A stretch of DNA of 64,000 bases, from contig NZ_QOVG01000006.1 of NCBI RefSeq assembly GCF_010119615.1, positions 1 through 64,000 of the forward strand, in the 5' to 3' direction. Position 1 is the stretch's first letter. Each line of letters begins with the position of its first letter. This stretch comes from Pseudoxanthomonas gei. GTDB lineage: Bacteria; Pseudomonadota; Gammaproteobacteria; Xanthomonadales; Xanthomonadaceae. This document shows positions 26,613-36,664 of the stretch, piece by piece. Under the pieces are notes generated by a model. It was not told the DNA's origin and made no database searches. It was given only the letters and a program-made list of their open reading frames with translations. The position numbers and the translations under genes are program-made.

Positions 26613-27222
26613 GAGGAGGTTCCTTGGTATTCGTGCCAACGGAGGGGCCTGGGCCGTTATCGGCGATGCGGGGTGAACGTCGCGGCAACATGCGGAGCAG
26701 GGTGGCGTCGCGCTGGAAGAAGTGGTGGTAAAACGCGGCGCCGGCGTGTGCGCAGACCAGCACCACCAGCACCCAGAAACCCCATTCATGCATCGTGAGT
26801 GCGGCATCACGGACCACTTCATCCGGCGGGCTCAGCTTGGGCATGTTGAACAGTCCGAACCAGCGGAATGGGCGCAAGCCGCTGGCCGAGTCGTACAACC
26901 ACCCGGAAATCGGCATGAGCAGGATCAGCGCATACAGCAGCCAGTGGGTAACGCCGGCGATGCGTTCCTGCCAGGTCGGCGTGCCGGGCACCGGTTCAGG
27001 CCGGCCCGCATACAGGCGCCAGGCCAGGCGTGCGATCACCAGCACCAGTACCGTGATGCCGGTGGACTTGTGCGCGGTGTAGACCCAGAAATATTTCGGC
27101 GTCTTCGGCAACTCGCCCATGGTCAGGCCGACGATGGCCAGGCCCAGGATCAGCAATACGATGAGCCAGTGGAAGGCCTGGCTAACCGGGCCCCAGCGAT
27201 CGGCGGTGTTCTTCAGGGTCAT
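26602..27222 (-). CDS. Cytochrome b561 (YceJ/CybB-like)
   Basis: This 206-aa di-haem membrane cytochrome has four TM helices. The likely haem ligands are His18 (AFHW), His51 (TAHKSTG), His145 (MHEW) and His159 (CAHAGAAFYHH), matching the bacterial b561 family that moves electrons between quinol and periplasmic acceptors. The C-terminal 35 residues are hydrophilic. It lies between two yceI genes, overlapping the upstream one by ATGA (27219-27222) and the downstream one by 11 bp, so all three are one translationally coupled operon. A redox function involving a YceI-bound isoprenoid is plausible but unproven. Confidence 0.93.
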   Translation of the reverse strand: MTLKNTADRWGPVSQAFHWLIVLLILGLAIVGLTMGELPKTPKYFWVYTAHKSTGITVLVLVIARLAWRLYAGRPEPVPGTPTWQERIAGVTHWLLYALILLMPISGWLYDSASGLRPFRWFGLFNMPKLSPPDEVVRDAALTMHEWGFWVLVVLVCAHAGAAFYHHFFQRDATLLRMLPRRSPRIADNGPGPSVGTNTKEPPHVP

Positions 27223-27896
27223 GGCGTGGCGGGCTCCGTGGTCGGGACTGGCTGGGTTGCATCGTCGTCGATTCTGTCTTCCCCGGCATCAGCCTCTGCA
27301 TCGGCATTGCCAGCGCGCGAGCGTGTGGCCTCCACTTCCATGCGCAATTCGACGCGGTCGCCGATCACCGACTTCCATGCATCGATGCCGAAGTCGGCGC
27401 GGCTCAGCTCCGCGATCGCCGAAAAGCCGGCCGTGCGCCGGAACGGCGGCATCGGGTGGCGCTTGAGTGCATTCAGCGTGACCTGCAGCTGTACCTCCCT
27501 GCTGACGCCATGCAGCGTCAGCGTGCCATGCACGGTGGCATGCTGCGGGTCGATGGGCTCTATGCGCGTGGAGACGAATTTCGCGAACGGATGGGTGGCT
27601 GCATCCAGCAGGTTGGCCGCCAGTACCGCCTGGTTCCACTTGCCGTCGCCGAAGTCGATGCGCTGCAGGGGAACACTGACCTCCAGGTGCGCGGTGGTCC
27701 AGTCATCGGGGTCGAATTGCAGGTGACCGGTGCTGCCGGACACCGTGCCCAGCGCCTTGGAGAAACCGGCGTGCTCCACGGCCACCATGACCCGGGTATG
27801 CACCGGGTCCAGTTCGTAGGAGGCGCTGGCGGCCTGCGCAGGCAGTGCGCTGGTGGCAAGCAGGAGCAGGCTGGCGAGGGGGAGGTGCAGGGTCAT
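27219..27896 (-). CDS. YceI-family periplasmic protein (first copy, with acidic tail)
   Basis: This 225-aa YceI-domain protein has a signal peptide (MTLHLPLASLLLLATSALPA, cleavage after AQA at residue 22). The lipocalin-like domain runs from about 26 to 190 (SYELDPVHTRVMVAVEHAGFSKALG; LHGVSREVQL; IGDRVELRMEVEA). It ends in a low-complexity acidic tail of about 30 residues (AEADAGEDRIDDDATQP) not found in the second copy. It is the first gene of the yceI-cybB-yceI operon and runs divergently from the hybrid kinase at 27994, so the upstream region of about 97 bp must hold both promoters. Confidence 0.92.
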   Translation of the reverse strand: MTLHLPLASLLLLATSALPAQAASASYELDPVHTRVMVAVEHAGFSKALGTVSGSTGHLQFDPDDWTTAHLEVSVPLQRIDFGDGKWNQAVLAANLLDAATHPFAKFVSTRIEPIDPQHATVHGTLTLHGVSREVQLQVTLNALKRHPMPPFRRTAGFSAIAELSRADFGIDAWKSVIGDRVELRMEVEATRSRAGNADAEADAGEDRIDDDATQPVPTTEPATP

Positions 27897-27993
27897 GGGC
27901 CAGGGATTCTAGGTCGGTGCCGCTGAAGATACGCCGCTTGCACATGCAACGGTCCGTTGCGACGATGCCGGACCAAGGATGGGGGGCCAGGGC

Positions 27994-30900
27994 ATGGAGC
28001 AGGTCAGGGAACAGGGTGCGTGGCGGCCATGGGCGTGCCTGTTGTGGGCATGCCTGCTGTGGCCGGCCGGGGTGCAATCGGCGGTACCTGAAACTCCGCG
28101 GTTCCGCGTGCTGGGCGCGGCGGATGGGCTTCCCTCCACGACCATCGCCGCACTGGTGCGCGACCGTGCCGGCTATCTCTGGATTGCCACGCATGACGGC
28201 CTTGCGCGCTACGACGGGGTGGGTTTCCGCATATGGCGGCACGAACCCGACGACCCCTCCTCGTTGCCTGGCAACATCGTGCAGGCGCTGCACATCGATG
28301 CGCAGGATCGCATCTGGGTAGCCACCGAGAATGGCGGCCTGAGCGTGATGGGAGTGGGCCGCAAGGGCTTCCGCCACTATCGCAAGGCCGAAAGCCGGGG
28401 CATGGCCAGCGATGACGTGTTCGCCATTGCCAGCCGCGGTGACACCCTGTGGTTCGGCAGCTTCGGTGGCGGCCTGTGCGCCATGTCGCCGGACGGCCGC
28501 ATTGCCCACTTCGGCGCCCGGGCTGGGGACGCGGCCAGCCTCCCTTCCGATGACGTGCTGTCGCTGGCCGTGGATGCCAAGGGAGATCTGTGGGTCGGCA
28601 CCATGGCAGGCCTGGCGCGCTTCGACGGCGTTGCCATGCACCGGGTTCCACTTCCGGGTGAAGTCCCGGCGCCGATGATCTATTCGATCACTTCCGACGG
28701 CGACCAGCTCTGGGTCGGCGCCTCGGTAGGCGTTTTCCGCCGCGACGCTGGGGGCAAGTGGCTCGCGCCGGGCTGGTCGGCGATGTTCGCGCGACCCAAC
28801 GCGGTGATGGCGCTGGTCGGAAGCGGGGACGGGAAGTACTGGCTGGGGGGCCAGGGTGGACTCTGGCGGACCACCGCGAAAGGCGCGCCCGCGCCGGTGC
28901 CGTTCGATATGCAAAGCCACGGCGGCGCAATGCGCATCCTGCAGGCGCTGCTGCGCCAGCCGGATGGCGGCCTGTGGGCGCCGGTGCCCTCGCGCGGCCT
29001 CGGTTATCTGCGATCGGACTGGCGTCGCATCGCCACGCTGTCGCCGGCGGAAGGCCTGAGTGCCGGGCTGCATCGGGGCCTGGCGGAAGCGCGGGACGGA
29101 GGGGTCTGGCTGACCAGCAACAAGGGCGTGATCGAGTACGTGGACATGGCCAGCGGTGCGGTCAGGCGCTTGCCCTGGCACGCCGAAGCGTTGAAGAACG
29201 AACGCATGACCTCCGTGCTGGAGGACCGGCATGGACGCCTGTGGGTCGGATCAGGCGAAAAACTGACGCGTATCGACCTGGCCAGCCATGCCTTGAGGCA
29301 ATGGTCGGATGAGTCCGCGGTGGACCCGTTGCCGCGCAGCGGCCCGGTCGACTGGCTGCTGGAGGCACCCAATGGCGATGTGTGGCTGTCCGTGCTGGGC
29401 GCGGGGCTGCAACGCCGGGATGGCGAAAGCGGCAAGGTGTTGGATGACCTGGCCGAATCATCGGGCCTTACCGCGCTGGATACCGAAGTCATCCGCTTCG
29501 GTCCCGATGGCGCGCTGTGGCTGGCTGGGGCGCAAGGACTGCTGCGCTGGAACCCGCCACTGCGTCGGTTCGTGGCCGCCGCGGGCATCGGTGGCGAGCG
29601 AGTGTTCTCGTTCGCCTTCCAGGACGACAACCGCCTCTGGCTGCACCGCCTCTCCGGCCTGGAGTTGTGGCATCGCCAGGGCGCCGGTTGGCGAAGGGAG
29701 AAGCGGCTGGCGGTGGCGCAGGGCGTGCCGGCGGTGGAATCAACCGGGTTGGCGCTGGACGGACTGGGGCGTCCCTGGCTGGCGACACGGCGCGGCCTGC
29801 TGCGGGTCGACCCGGAATCGGAAAGTGTGCGCGGTTTCGGCGTGCGCGACGGGCTGTTGAGCCAGGAGTTCTCGGACCGCGCACTGCTTATCACTGCCGG
29901 CGGCGTGCTGGCCGGAACCGCAGCAGACGGCACGCTCATGCTGCTCGACACCTCGTTGCCCGACCCGGCGCCGGTCACTCCCAACCTGGTCCTGGACAGC
30001 ATCCAGGTAGGGCGCGGCGACCAGGTCGTCCTGCTTCCCGTGACAGGTGATTTCGTGTTGCAGCCTGACGACCACGAACTGCAGGTCAGTGCGCGACTGC
30101 TGTCGTTCGAGGATCCGCTGGCCAATCGCTACCGCTCGCGCCTGCAGGGGTTCGACAAGGACTGGGTTAGCCAGGGCGCCAGCGGCGAACGGGTGTTCTC
30201 CGCGTTACCTGCGGGGCGCTACACATTGCAGTTGCAGGCTTTCGACGCGGCCGGCAACACCTCGGCCCAGCGCGAACTGCGTTTCCGCGTATTGCCGCCG
30301 TGGTGGAGCAGCGCGTGGGGCATCGTCCTGTTCGCCGTGCTGGGCCTGCTGCTGCTCGGCATGCTGGGCGCCCTGTACCGGCGGCGCTTGCGGCTGCGCA
30401 GCGCGTGGCAACTTCGCGAGCACAAGCAGGCGCTGGCCGAACAGGCGTCGCTGGCCAAGACTCGTTTCCTGGCCACCCTGGGCCACGAAGTGCGCACGCC
30501 CATGACCGGCGTGCTGGGGATGAGCGAGCTGCTGCTGGGCACGCCGCTGGACGAGCGCCAGAAGGGCTACACCCACGCCATCCAGAATGCGGGCTCGCAC
30601 CTGCTGCGGCTGGTCAACGATGCGCTGGACATCGCGCGCATCGAGGCGGGCAAGCTGGAACTGCAACAGGAGGATTTCGACCTGCGGGCACTGGTCGACG
30701 AAGTGGTCGGCATGACCGCGCCCATGGCCGAGCGCCGCGGCCTCGCTTTCGCCGACGAGATCGCCGCAGGAACACCAGCCGCGCTGCAGGGCGACCCGGT
30801 GCGGGTGCGCCAGATCCTGCTCAACCTGCTGGGCAATGCGATCAAGTTCACCGACGCCGGCGGAGTGACCCTGCATGTGTCGGCGGCTGAGCCCCAGGGC

Positions 30901-31557
30901 GTGCGCCTGGAAATCGCCGACACCGGGCCGGGTCTCAACGAGGAACAGCAGGCGCGTCTTTTCCAGCGGTTCGAGCAGGCCGAAGGCGCGCGCACTGCCG
31001 CGCGCTATGGCGGCAGCGGCCTGGGCCTGGCGATCTGCCAGGAGTTGGCGCTGGCCATGGGCGGACGCATCCGCGTCCACAGCACGCCTGGAGTGGGTAC
31101 GCGCTTCATCGTCGAGCTGCCGCTGCCCGCAGCCACGCTTGCCACCGGTCTCGCGCCACGCACCTCGACGCAGCCCGAAAGTCCGCTGTGCATCCTGCTG
31201 GTGGAGGACGATGCCACCGTCGCCGAGGTGATAACGGGCTTGCTGCATGCGCGCGGGCACCAGGTCACGCATGCGGCGCACGGCCTGGTGGCATTGACCG
31301 AAACGGCAAGGCGCCGGTTCGACGTGGCCCTGCTGGACCTGGACCTGCCCGGGCTGGATGGCCTGGCCCTCGCGCGCCAATTGCGCACCCAGGCTTTCAC
31401 CGCGCCGCTCATCGCGGTGACGGCGCGCGCCGATGCGGAAGCCGAAATCCTGGCCTACGCGGCGGGCTTCGATGGCTTCCTGCGCAAGCCGGTGACCGGG
31501 GACATGCTGGTCGAAGCCATCGTGGCGGTGTGTTCCGGTGCCGTGGAGCCGAGCTAG
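27994..31557 (+). CDS. Hybrid histidine kinase with periplasmic beta-propeller sensor
   Basis: This 1187-aa sensor has the Reg_prop/Y_Y_Y architecture. The order is: a signal peptide or N-terminal helix (about 8-30); repeated propeller blades of the type D-x-x-G-x-[LI]-W-[IV]-[AG]-T (for example [14 protein letters not shown] and [15 protein letters not shown], about 50-660); a Y_Y_Y domain (about 670-765); one TM helix (about 770-795); HisKA with His831 (LGHEVRTP); HATPase ([24 protein letters not shown]); and a C-terminal receiver with Asp1115 ([11 protein letters not shown]). There is no DNA-binding domain, so output must go through a phosphotransfer protein not seen nearby. GTG/ATG alternatives exist; ATG 27994 has GGGGGG 7 nt upstream, ATG 27979 does not. 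The ligand is unknown; many relatives sense glycans. Confidence 0.92.
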   Translation: MEQVREQGAWRPWACLLWACLLWPAGVQSAVPETPRFRVLGAADGLPSTTIAALVRDRAGYLWIATHDGLARYDGVGFRIWRHEPDDPSSLPGNIVQALHIDAQDRIWVATENGGLSVMGVGRKGFRHYRKAESRGMASDDVFAIASRGDTLWFGSFGGGLCAMSPDGRIAHFGARAGDAASLPSDDVLSLAVDAKGDLWVGTMAGLARFDGVAMHRVPLPGEVPAPMIYSITSDGDQLWVGASVGVFRRDAGGKWLAPGWSAMFARPNAVMALVGSGDGKYWLGGQGGLWRTTAKGAPAPVPFDMQSHGGAMRILQALLRQPDGGLWAPVPSRGLGYLRSDWRRIATLSPAEGLSAGLHRGLAEARDGGVWLTSNKGVIEYVDMASGAVRRLPWHAEALKNERMTSVLEDRHGRLWVGSGEKLTRIDLASHALRQWSDESAVDPLPRSGPVDWLLEAPNGDVWLSVLGAGLQRRDGESGKVLDDLAESSGLTALDTEVIRFGPDGALWLAGAQGLLRWNPPLRRFVAAAGIGGERVFSFAFQDDNRLWLHRLSGLELWHRQGAGWRREKRLAVAQGVPAVESTGLALDGLGRPWLATRRGLLRVDPESESVRGFGVRDGLLSQEFSDRALLITAGGVLAGTAADGTLMLLDTSLPDPAPVTPNLVLDSIQVGRGDQVVLLPVTGDFVLQPDDHELQVSARLLSFEDPLANRYRSRLQGFDKDWVSQGASGERVFSALPAGRYTLQLQAFDAAGNTSAQRELRFRVLPPWWSSAWGIVLFAVLGLLLLGMLGALYRRRLRLRSAWQLREHKQALAEQASLAKTRFLATLGHEVRTPMTGVLGMSELLLGTPLDERQKGYTHAIQNAGSHLLRLVNDALDIARIEAGKLELQQEDFDLRALVDEVVGMTAPMAERRGLAFADEIAAGTPAALQGDPVRVRQILLNLLGNAIKFTDAGGVTLHVSAAEPQGVRLEIADTGPGLNEEQQARLFQRFEQAEGARTAARYGGSGLGLAICQELALAMGGRIRVHSTPGVGTRFIVELPLPAATLATGLAPRTSTQPESPLCILLVEDDATVAEVITGLLHARGHQVTHAAHGLVALTETARRRFDVALLDLDLPGLDGLALARQLRTQAFTAPLIAVTARADAEAEILAYAAGFDGFLRKPVTGDMLVEAIVAVCSGAVEPS

Positions 31558-31606
31558 CCCGGCTGCTTGCCTGGAGGCAGGTGGAAATTTGTCCGCGCAA
31601 GCCGGC

Positions 31607-31628
31607 GCACGGTCGCAAAGAACCGTGC
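31607..31628. terminator. Possible terminator hairpin between convergent genes
   Basis: GCACGGT (31607-31613) and ACCGTGC (31622-31628) form a perfect 7-bp stem with an 8-nt loop, about 50 bp after the hybrid kinase stop. There is no T tract, so it is only a candidate. The rest of 31558-31714 shows no gene. Confidence 0.3.
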
Positions 31629-31714
31629 CTGCCTAGTCGCTTCGGCTGCCAGCGCGGGGACCCTGATAGTTCGTCTGGCCAGGACGGCCCGGCAAGCGCG
31701 CGCTGCGAACCGCG

Positions 31715-32353
31715 TCAGTCAGCCCAGGCTTCGGCGTAGACGGTGCGCTGCGGCTCATCCTGCGACGGATGCATCCAGATGCCTCCCACTTCGCTGGTCT
31801 GCAGGTACACGCCCTCGGGAGTTTCCAGCAGGTTGCAGTCGCTTGTGACCAGCGCGCCGCTGCTTTCGGACTGCGCGCGGCAACGTGATTCGACGAACGT
31901 CTTGATCGCATCGCGGATTTCGGTGAAAGGCCGGTCAAGCAGGTACTGATGGTCCCCCCACAGTTCCGAATCCATCAGTCGTACTTCTGCCACCGGTACC
32001 CCGGCGAACTGCACCTGCCCCGGCTTGAGGAAGCCGGTGACCACGGTGGCAGCCATGTTGGCGCCGTCTTCGTGCTCACCCAGGTCCTCGCAGTCCAGGT
32101 GGATGCGCTCGACGGCCTGTTTCCACAGCGGATCAAGTTCATCGATGCGCTTGCTGCGGATGCGGTCGCAGGACAGCATGCCCGACTCGCCGTTGGCGTC
32201 CGTTTCCCGCGAGATCACCACCAGCTCGGGGAAATCATTCCCGGACAACTGCAACACCGGGGGCGCGGGCTGGGCTGCCAATGCAGTGGCCGCCAGGCAG
32301 GTGGACACTGCCAGGCAACAAGCGGCAAGTCGGCGGTGAACGAGGCGGTGCAT
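31715..32353 (-). CDS. Hypothetical secreted protein
   Basis: This 212-aa product has an N-terminal signal peptide with a basic start and hydrophobic core (RRLAACCLAVSTCLAATALA, cleavage after ALA-AQ near residue 27). The mature part has four cysteines (in LSCDRI, HLDCEDL, ESRCRAQ and TSDCNLL) that could form two disulfides in the periplasm. I do not recognise the family. ATG 32353 was chosen over the longer frame because AAGGGA lies 7-8 nt upstream. The gene follows hemE on the same strand with a 21-bp gap and may be co-transcribed with it. Confidence 0.72.
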   Translation of the reverse strand: MHRLVHRRLAACCLAVSTCLAATALAAQPAPPVLQLSGNDFPELVVISRETDANGESGMLSCDRIRSKRIDELDPLWKQAVERIHLDCEDLGEHEDGANMAATVVTGFLKPGQVQFAGVPVAEVRLMDSELWGDHQYLLDRPFTEIRDAIKTFVESRCRAQSESSGALVTSDCNLLETPEGVYLQTSEVGGIWMHPSQDEPQRTVYAEAWAD

Positions 32354-32374
32354 GCGTGCTTCCCTTGCGCCCAC

Positions 32375-33436
32375 TCAGTTGCGCGCGGACAGCTCGTGGA
32401 CCGCGTCGACCAGCACGCCGACGTGTTCCGGATCCATGTCGGGCGACATGCCGTGGCCCAGGTTGAACACATGGCCCGAGCCACGACCGTAACTTTCCAA
32501 CACGTTGGCGACCTGGGTGCGGATCGCTTCCGGCGAGCCATACAACACGGCAGGGTCCAGGTTGCCCTGCAGGGCAACCTTGCCACCGGTCAGGCGACGC
32601 GCTTCGGACAGTTCCACCAGCCAGTCCACGCCCAGCGCGTCGGTACCGCTGTCGGCCAGCGCCTCAAGGTGCGCGGCGTTGCCCTTGCCGAACAGGATCA
32701 GCGGGGTGAACTCCTCGTTCTTGCCGCGATCCAGTTCACGCGCGATGCGGACCAGGTAGGGCAGGGAGAATTCGCGGTACATCGCCGGGCTGAGCACGCC
32801 GCCCCAGGTGTCGAACACCTGCAGCGCCTGCGCACCCGCCGCGCGTTGCGCTGCCAGGTAGGCGATCACCGCGTCGGTATTGAGCGAGAGCAGGCGGTGC
32901 AGGGTGGCCGGATCGTTCAACGCCATCGCCTTGATGCGCGCGAAATCCTTGCTGCCTCCACCTTCGACCATGTAACAGGCCAGGGTCCACGGGCTGCCGG
33001 AGAAACCGATCAGCGGCACCTTGCCATCCAGTTCGCGGCGGATCACGCGGACCGCATCCATGACGTAGCGCAGGTCGGTTTCCATGTCCGGCACGCCCAG
33101 CTTGTCCAGGTCGGCTGCACTGCGCACGGTGTTGCGGAACTTGGGGCCTTCGCCATCGACGAAATACAGCTCCAGGCCCATCGCGTCGGGGATGGTGAGG
33201 ATGTCGGAAAACAGGATCGCCGCGTCCAGGTCGAAACGCGCCAGCGGCTGCAGGGTGACTTCGCAGGCCAGGTCCGGGTTCTTGGCCATGGCCAGGAAGC
33301 TGCCGGCCCGGGCGCGGGTCGCGCGATATTCCGGCAGGTAACGTCCGGCCTGGCGCATCAGCCACACCGGTGTGCAATCCACGGGTTGGCGCTTGAGTGC
33401 GCGCAGCAGGCGGTCGTTGCGAAGGGGAGTGGACAA
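32375..33436 (-). CDS. hemE: Uroporphyrinogen decarboxylase
   Basis: HemE decarboxylates the four acetate side chains of uroporphyrinogen III to coproporphyrinogen III in haem synthesis. The 353-aa protein shows the family signatures [16 protein letters not shown] (residues about 23-38) and [16 protein letters not shown], and the C-terminal [11 protein letters not shown] and [15 protein letters not shown]. The start codon is TTG at 33436, supported by AGAGGA 6 nt upstream; no ATG in frame fits the conserved N-terminus. A duplicated 13-bp motif lies 45-70 bp upstream. A secreted protein gene of unknown role follows. Confidence 0.97.
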   Translation of the reverse strand: MSTPLRNDRLLRALKRQPVDCTPVWLMRQAGRYLPEYRATRARAGSFLAMAKNPDLACEVTLQPLARFDLDAAILFSDILTIPDAMGLELYFVDGEGPKFRNTVRSAADLDKLGVPDMETDLRYVMDAVRVIRRELDGKVPLIGFSGSPWTLACYMVEGGGSKDFARIKAMALNDPATLHRLLSLNTDAVIAYLAAQRAAGAQALQVFDTWGGVLSPAMYREFSLPYLVRIARELDRGKNEEFTPLILFGKGNAAHLEALADSGTDALGVDWLVELSEARRLTGGKVALQGNLDPAVLYGSPEAIRTQVANVLESYGRGSGHVFNLGHGMSPDMDPEHVGVLVDAVHELSARN

Positions 33437-33481
33437 GGGCGTTCCTCTGGATGGTCAAGTCAGCGGCTGCGCCGCCTGTGA

Positions 33482-33508
33482 AGGGTCAAGGGTGGAGGGT
33501 CAAGGGTG
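33482..33508 (-). repeat. Tandem 13-bp direct repeat upstream of hemE
   Basis: AGGGTCAAGGGTG occurs at 33482-33494 and again at 33496-33508. Read on the hemE strand it gives two copies of a CCTTGACCCT motif, each containing a TTGACC -35-like hexamer. It may be a promoter duplication or a low-complexity intergenic repeat. Confidence 0.6.
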
Positions 33509-33601
33509 AAATACGGGTCGGGGCCGGTTCCGCCCTGACGGGCAGTTGCCACGCCGCCGACTTCACCTGTTGCAGCGTGCGCGGCACGCCAATCTACCGA
33601 C

Positions 33602-33859
33602 TCACGGCCTGGGCGCCTCGGCGCCGCGTGCGAAGGTGACCAGGTAGCCGCGCTTGACGTGGCCGTCGCGTGCCTTTTCGAAGGCGGCGGTGGCTTCGTC
33701 CTGCAACAGGTACTGCTCGCGCTTGAGTTGCGCGCGGCCGCCGATCTGGCCGCTTTCGCGCAGCAGCTCCCAGCCACCGAACAGGTCAGGCTGCAGGGTC
33801 AGCTGCACGTAGCGGGGCGATTCGCCCGCGGCCGGGCGTTGCTGGAGGAAAAGGCGCAT
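33602..33859 (-). CDS. Single-domain WGR protein
   Basis: This 85-aa protein is essentially one WGR domain: YVQLTLQPDLFGGWELLRESGQIGGRAQ followed by a helix ending KARDGHVKRGYLV. The core W-x-x-x-x-x-x-G-x-I-G-G-R resembles the W-G-R fold of PARPs and MolR, a nucleic-acid-binding module. It starts 9 bp after the aroB stop on the same strand and is probably the third gene of aroK-aroB-wgr. No catalytic domain is attached, so the role is unknown. The 160-bp interval to hemE carries a repeat but no gene. Confidence 0.85.
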   Translation of the reverse strand: MRLFLQQRPAAGESPRYVQLTLQPDLFGGWELLRESGQIGGRAQLKREQYLLQDEATAAFEKARDGHVKRGYLVTFARGAEAPRP

Positions 33860-33868
33860 GCCGCCATT

Positions 33869-34975
33869 TTAGCCGGACAGCACCGCAAGCACGGCACTTT
33901 CATCCACGTCCGGCACCACTTCGGCCCGGCCGATGCCCCGCCACAGCACCAGTCGCAGGCGTCCGGCGAGGTTTTTCTTGTCCAGGCGCATGCGTGCCAG
34001 CAGGGCCGCCGGCGTCAGACCGGAAGGGAGGGTGGTGGGCAAGCCATAAGCCCCTAGCAGGCTTGCAAGGCGGTCCGCGTCGGCCGCTTCGGCTATGCCA
34101 AGCCCTGCCGACAGCCGCGCCGCCAGCACCATGCCGACCGCCACCGCCTCGCCATGGTTGAGATTGGCGTTGTGCGGGCTGCCATAACCCTGTTCGGTCT
34201 CGATGGCATGGCCGAAGGTGTGGCCCAGGTTGAGCAGGGCGCGTTCGCCACGTTCCAGCGGGTCGCGTTCGACGATGGCGGCCTTGTGTTCGCAGCTGCT
34301 GGCGATTGCCTGCGCCAGCGCAGCCTCGTCGCCCGCCAGCAGGCGCTCGCGTTCCGCCTCCAGCCAGTGGAACAGCCCCGGGTCGCCAAGGGCCCCGTAC
34401 TTGATCACCTCGGCCAGGCCCGCGCGCAATTCGCGCGCGGGCAGCGTGCGCAGGGTGGAGGTATCGGCGAACACCGCGCGCGGCGGATGGAAGGCGCCGA
34501 CCAGGTTCTTGCCCTGCGCGATGTCCACCGCGGTCTTGCCGCCGACCGAAGAGTCCACCATCGACAGCAGGGTGGTCGGCAGCTGCACGCAATCCACCCC
34601 GCGCATCCAGCAGGCCGCCGCGAAGCCGGCCAGGTCGCCGACCACGCCGCCACCCAGTGCGAATATGCAGGCATCGCGGGTTGCGCCCAGCGTCGCCATT
34701 GCCTCGATCGCGGCGCCGAAATTCGCCAGGGTCTTGGACGACTCGCCCGCCGGCAGCACGAAGGTGCCGACCAGCAGGTCGGGCCGCGCGGCATGCAGGG
34801 CTTCGCGCACGGTCGCCACGTACAGCGGCGCGACGGTGGAATCGCTGACCAGCAACACGTGGCGCCCGCGCACGTGGCCGGCCAGCGCTGCACCGTCGGC
34901 CAGCAGACCCGGGCCGATGGCGATGCGGTAGGGAACGCCGCCGCCCACTTCGACGATGCGCGGTGCTGCCGTCAT
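33869..34975 (-). CDS. aroB: 3-Dehydroquinate synthase
   Basis: AroB converts DAHP to 3-dehydroquinate, the second step of the shikimate pathway, with NAD and a divalent metal. The 368-aa protein has the NAD-binding [37 protein letters not shown], and the metal ligands in [21 protein letters not shown] and [13 protein letters not shown] 34975 overlaps the aroK stop as ATGA (34972-34975) and matches the expected length, so the 8-residue longer frame was not used. It is followed by a WGR gene 9 bp later. Confidence 0.97.
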   Translation of the reverse strand: MTAAPRIVEVGGGVPYRIAIGPGLLADGAALAGHVRGRHVLLVSDSTVAPLYVATVREALHAARPDLLVGTFVLPAGESSKTLANFGAAIEAMATLGATRDACIFALGGGVVGDLAGFAAACWMRGVDCVQLPTTLLSMVDSSVGGKTAVDIAQGKNLVGAFHPPRAVFADTSTLRTLPARELRAGLAEVIKYGALGDPGLFHWLEAERERLLAGDEAALAQAIASSCEHKAAIVERDPLERGERALLNLGHTFGHAIETEQGYGSPHNANLNHGEAVAVGMVLAARLSAGLGIAEAADADRLASLLGAYGLPTTLPSGLTPAALLARMRLDKKNLAGRLRLVLWRGIGRAEVVPDVDESAVLAVLSG

Positions 34976-35514
34976 GCTGCCTGCTCGCTGCGTTGCCACT
35001 GCGCTGCAAGCAGTTGGGCCAGGGCGGTCGTCGCTGCGCCAGGTGACATCGCGTCGGTATCCAGCATCAGGTCCGCCACTTCCAGGTAGAAAGGTTCGCG
35101 CGTCGCGGCCAGGTCGTGCAGCACCTGTTCCCGGTCGCCACGCTGCAGCAGAGGCCGGCTGCGGTCGCGCCCCAGTCGCTTGAGTTGCGCGTCCACTCCC
35201 ACCCGCAGGTAGACCACGAATCCTCGCCGCTGCATCGCCAGCCGGTTGTCGCGATCCAGCACCGCGCCGCCACCCGTGGAAACGAGCTTGCCGGTTTCAG
35301 CCAGCACCTGGCCCAGGGCCGCTTTTTCACGCTCGCGGAAGCCGGCCTCGCCGACATGCTCGAAGATGGTGTTGATGGTGGCGCCGCAGCGTTCCACCAC
35401 CACCTGGTCCACGTCGGTGAACTCAAGACCGAAGCGTTCCGCCAGGCGCCTGCCGATGCTGGTCTTGCCGGCTCCCATGGGGCCGACGAGGATGAGGTTG
35501 GGAGCGGGATTCAT
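34972..35514 (-). CDS. aroK: Shikimate kinase
   Basis: AroK phosphorylates shikimate at the 3-OH with ATP. The 180-aa P-loop protein has Walker A at residues 11-18 (GPMGAGKTS), the shikimate-binding [11 protein letters not shown] and [19 protein letters not shown], and the lid region RDRSRPLLQ. It is the first gene of an aroK-aroB-wgr operon and ends in a 4-base overlap with aroB, the usual bacterial pairing. The region to the divergent dodecin gene (125 bp) must contain both promoters. Confidence 0.97.
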   Translation of the reverse strand: MNPAPNLILVGPMGAGKTSIGRRLAERFGLEFTDVDQVVVERCGATINTIFEHVGEAGFREREKAALGQVLAETGKLVSTGGGAVLDRDNRLAMQRRGFVVYLRVGVDAQLKRLGRDRSRPLLQRGDREQVLHDLAATREPFYLEVADLMLDTDAMSPGAATTALAQLLAAQWQRSEQAA

Positions 35515-35639
35515 GATGCAGCGATGCTATCACCGGCTATGCGGCCATCGGCAAGGATGCCGGCCTCCTAGCGATCAATTAACGCCGGCAGGGCTATGGT
35601 CAGGGATCCGGCGCGCCGCGCCATCGCAAGGAGACTGCC

Positions 35640-35843
35640 ATGTCCATCGCCAAGATCATTGAAGTCAATGCCTCGTCCAGCACCAGCATGGAAGATGCAG
35701 TCAAGAATGGCCTGAAGAAGACTTCGGAGACCGTCAAGGGCATCAAGGGCGCCTGGGTCAACGAAATCAAGGTGGTGACCGACGACAATGGCAACGTCAC
35801 CGAGTGGCGCGTCAACCTGCGCATCACCTTCGTGGTCCAGTAA
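35640..35843 (+). CDS. Dodecin (flavin-binding dodecamer)
   Basis: This 67-aa protein matches the dodecin family: KIIEVNASSSTSMEDAVKNGL, then SETVKGIKGAWVNEIKVVTDDNG and WRVNLRITFVV. The conserved Trp (GAWV) stacks on the flavin in known dodecins. Dodecins form hollow dodecamers that store riboflavin or FMN and guard against flavin photochemistry. A clear AAGGAGA Shine-Dalgarno lies 5 nt before the ATG. The gene is divergent from aroK and ends 2 bp from the convergent kinase gene. Confidence 0.93.
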   Translation: MSIAKIIEVNASSSTSMEDAVKNGLKKTSETVKGIKGAWVNEIKVVTDDNGNVTEWRVNLRITFVVQ

Positions 35844-35845
35844 GC

Positions 35846-36664
35846 CTAACGTGCGGAATTGCGCTGCCGGTCCAGCGGCACGGTGCGGTCGGCAATTGCC
35901 GGCAGGGTCCGCAAGGCCTGCCGGCTGACCCGTTCGAAGAATTGCACGAAGCGCTCTACTTCGCTCCGCGACATGCCCTTGCGCATGGGATCGGCGGCCT
36001 GCAGCGCCTGTTCCTGCTGCCATCGCCATTCCGGTATGACTTCAAAGCCGGGGCCCTGCAGGAACCAGAGCGCATCGATGGATTCCCACAAGGGCGGGTA
36101 GTCCCGCGCCAGCGCTGTGTTGCAGTACTGGCGCCAGCGGCCGTCGGCGTCGTCCAGCCGCTCAAGGTCATTGAGGGGGTCGCGCAATGCCTCTGCGTCC
36201 TCGGGCGGCGTCTGCAGGAACCAGCCTTCCAGGATCACCAGGTCGCATCGCCCTTCGATCAGCGGCCATTGCGCGCGCGGCGCCAGGTCGTCGGCAAGTT
36301 TTTCGAACCGCGGCAGCACCACGTCCGCGCCGTCGCGCAGGCGCGCCATGGTCGCCAATGCCAAGGGCAGGTCATGGGTGCCCGGCGGGCCACGCGTGGC
36401 CAGCAGCGGGTGCACCTCGCGCGCCAGTTGTAGGCGGCGGTCGCGACCGAGATAGAAGTCATCCAGCGATACCACGGCGACCCGCAGGCCCCGGCAAAGG
36501 CCCAACGCAGCGACCTGCGCGGCGAGGGTCGACTTGCCGCTGCCCTGCAGTCCGGCGATGCCCATGACGGGTGTGCGTTCGCCTGCTGCCAGGGCCGCGT
36601 CAAGGGCGCCGGCAACCAGCGTCCCATCGAATCCTTGCGGCAGAGCGTGCGCGGGCTCGGTCAT
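35846..36664 (-). CDS. P-loop kinase, probable D-glycerate 3-kinase
   Basis: This 272-aa protein carries a Walker A near residue 39 (GLQGSGKSTLAAQV), SLDDFYLGRDRRLQLA, RFEKLADD, and VILEGWFLQTP. This pattern is shared by the plant/fungal-type D-glycerate 3-kinase and the bacterial YggC/GlyK-like kinases of the uridine kinase superfamily. It would phosphorylate D-glycerate to 3-phosphoglycerate, but the substrate is not proven. The much longer open frame upstream to 38110 overlaps pdxH and was rejected. A TATTGT box 6 nt before ATG 36664 suggests a leaderless mRNA. It is divergent from pdxH. Confidence 0.85.
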   Translation of the reverse strand: MTEPAHALPQGFDGTLVAGALDAALAAGERTPVMGIAGLQGSGKSTLAAQVAALGLCRGLRVAVVSLDDFYLGRDRRLQLAREVHPLLATRGPPGTHDLPLALATMARLRDGADVVLPRFEKLADDLAPRAQWPLIEGRCDLVILEGWFLQTPPEDAEALRDPLNDLERLDDADGRWRQYCNTALARDYPPLWESIDALWFLQGPGFEVIPEWRWQQEQALQAADPMRKGMSRSEVERFVQFFERVSRQALRTLPAIADRTVPLDRQRNSAR

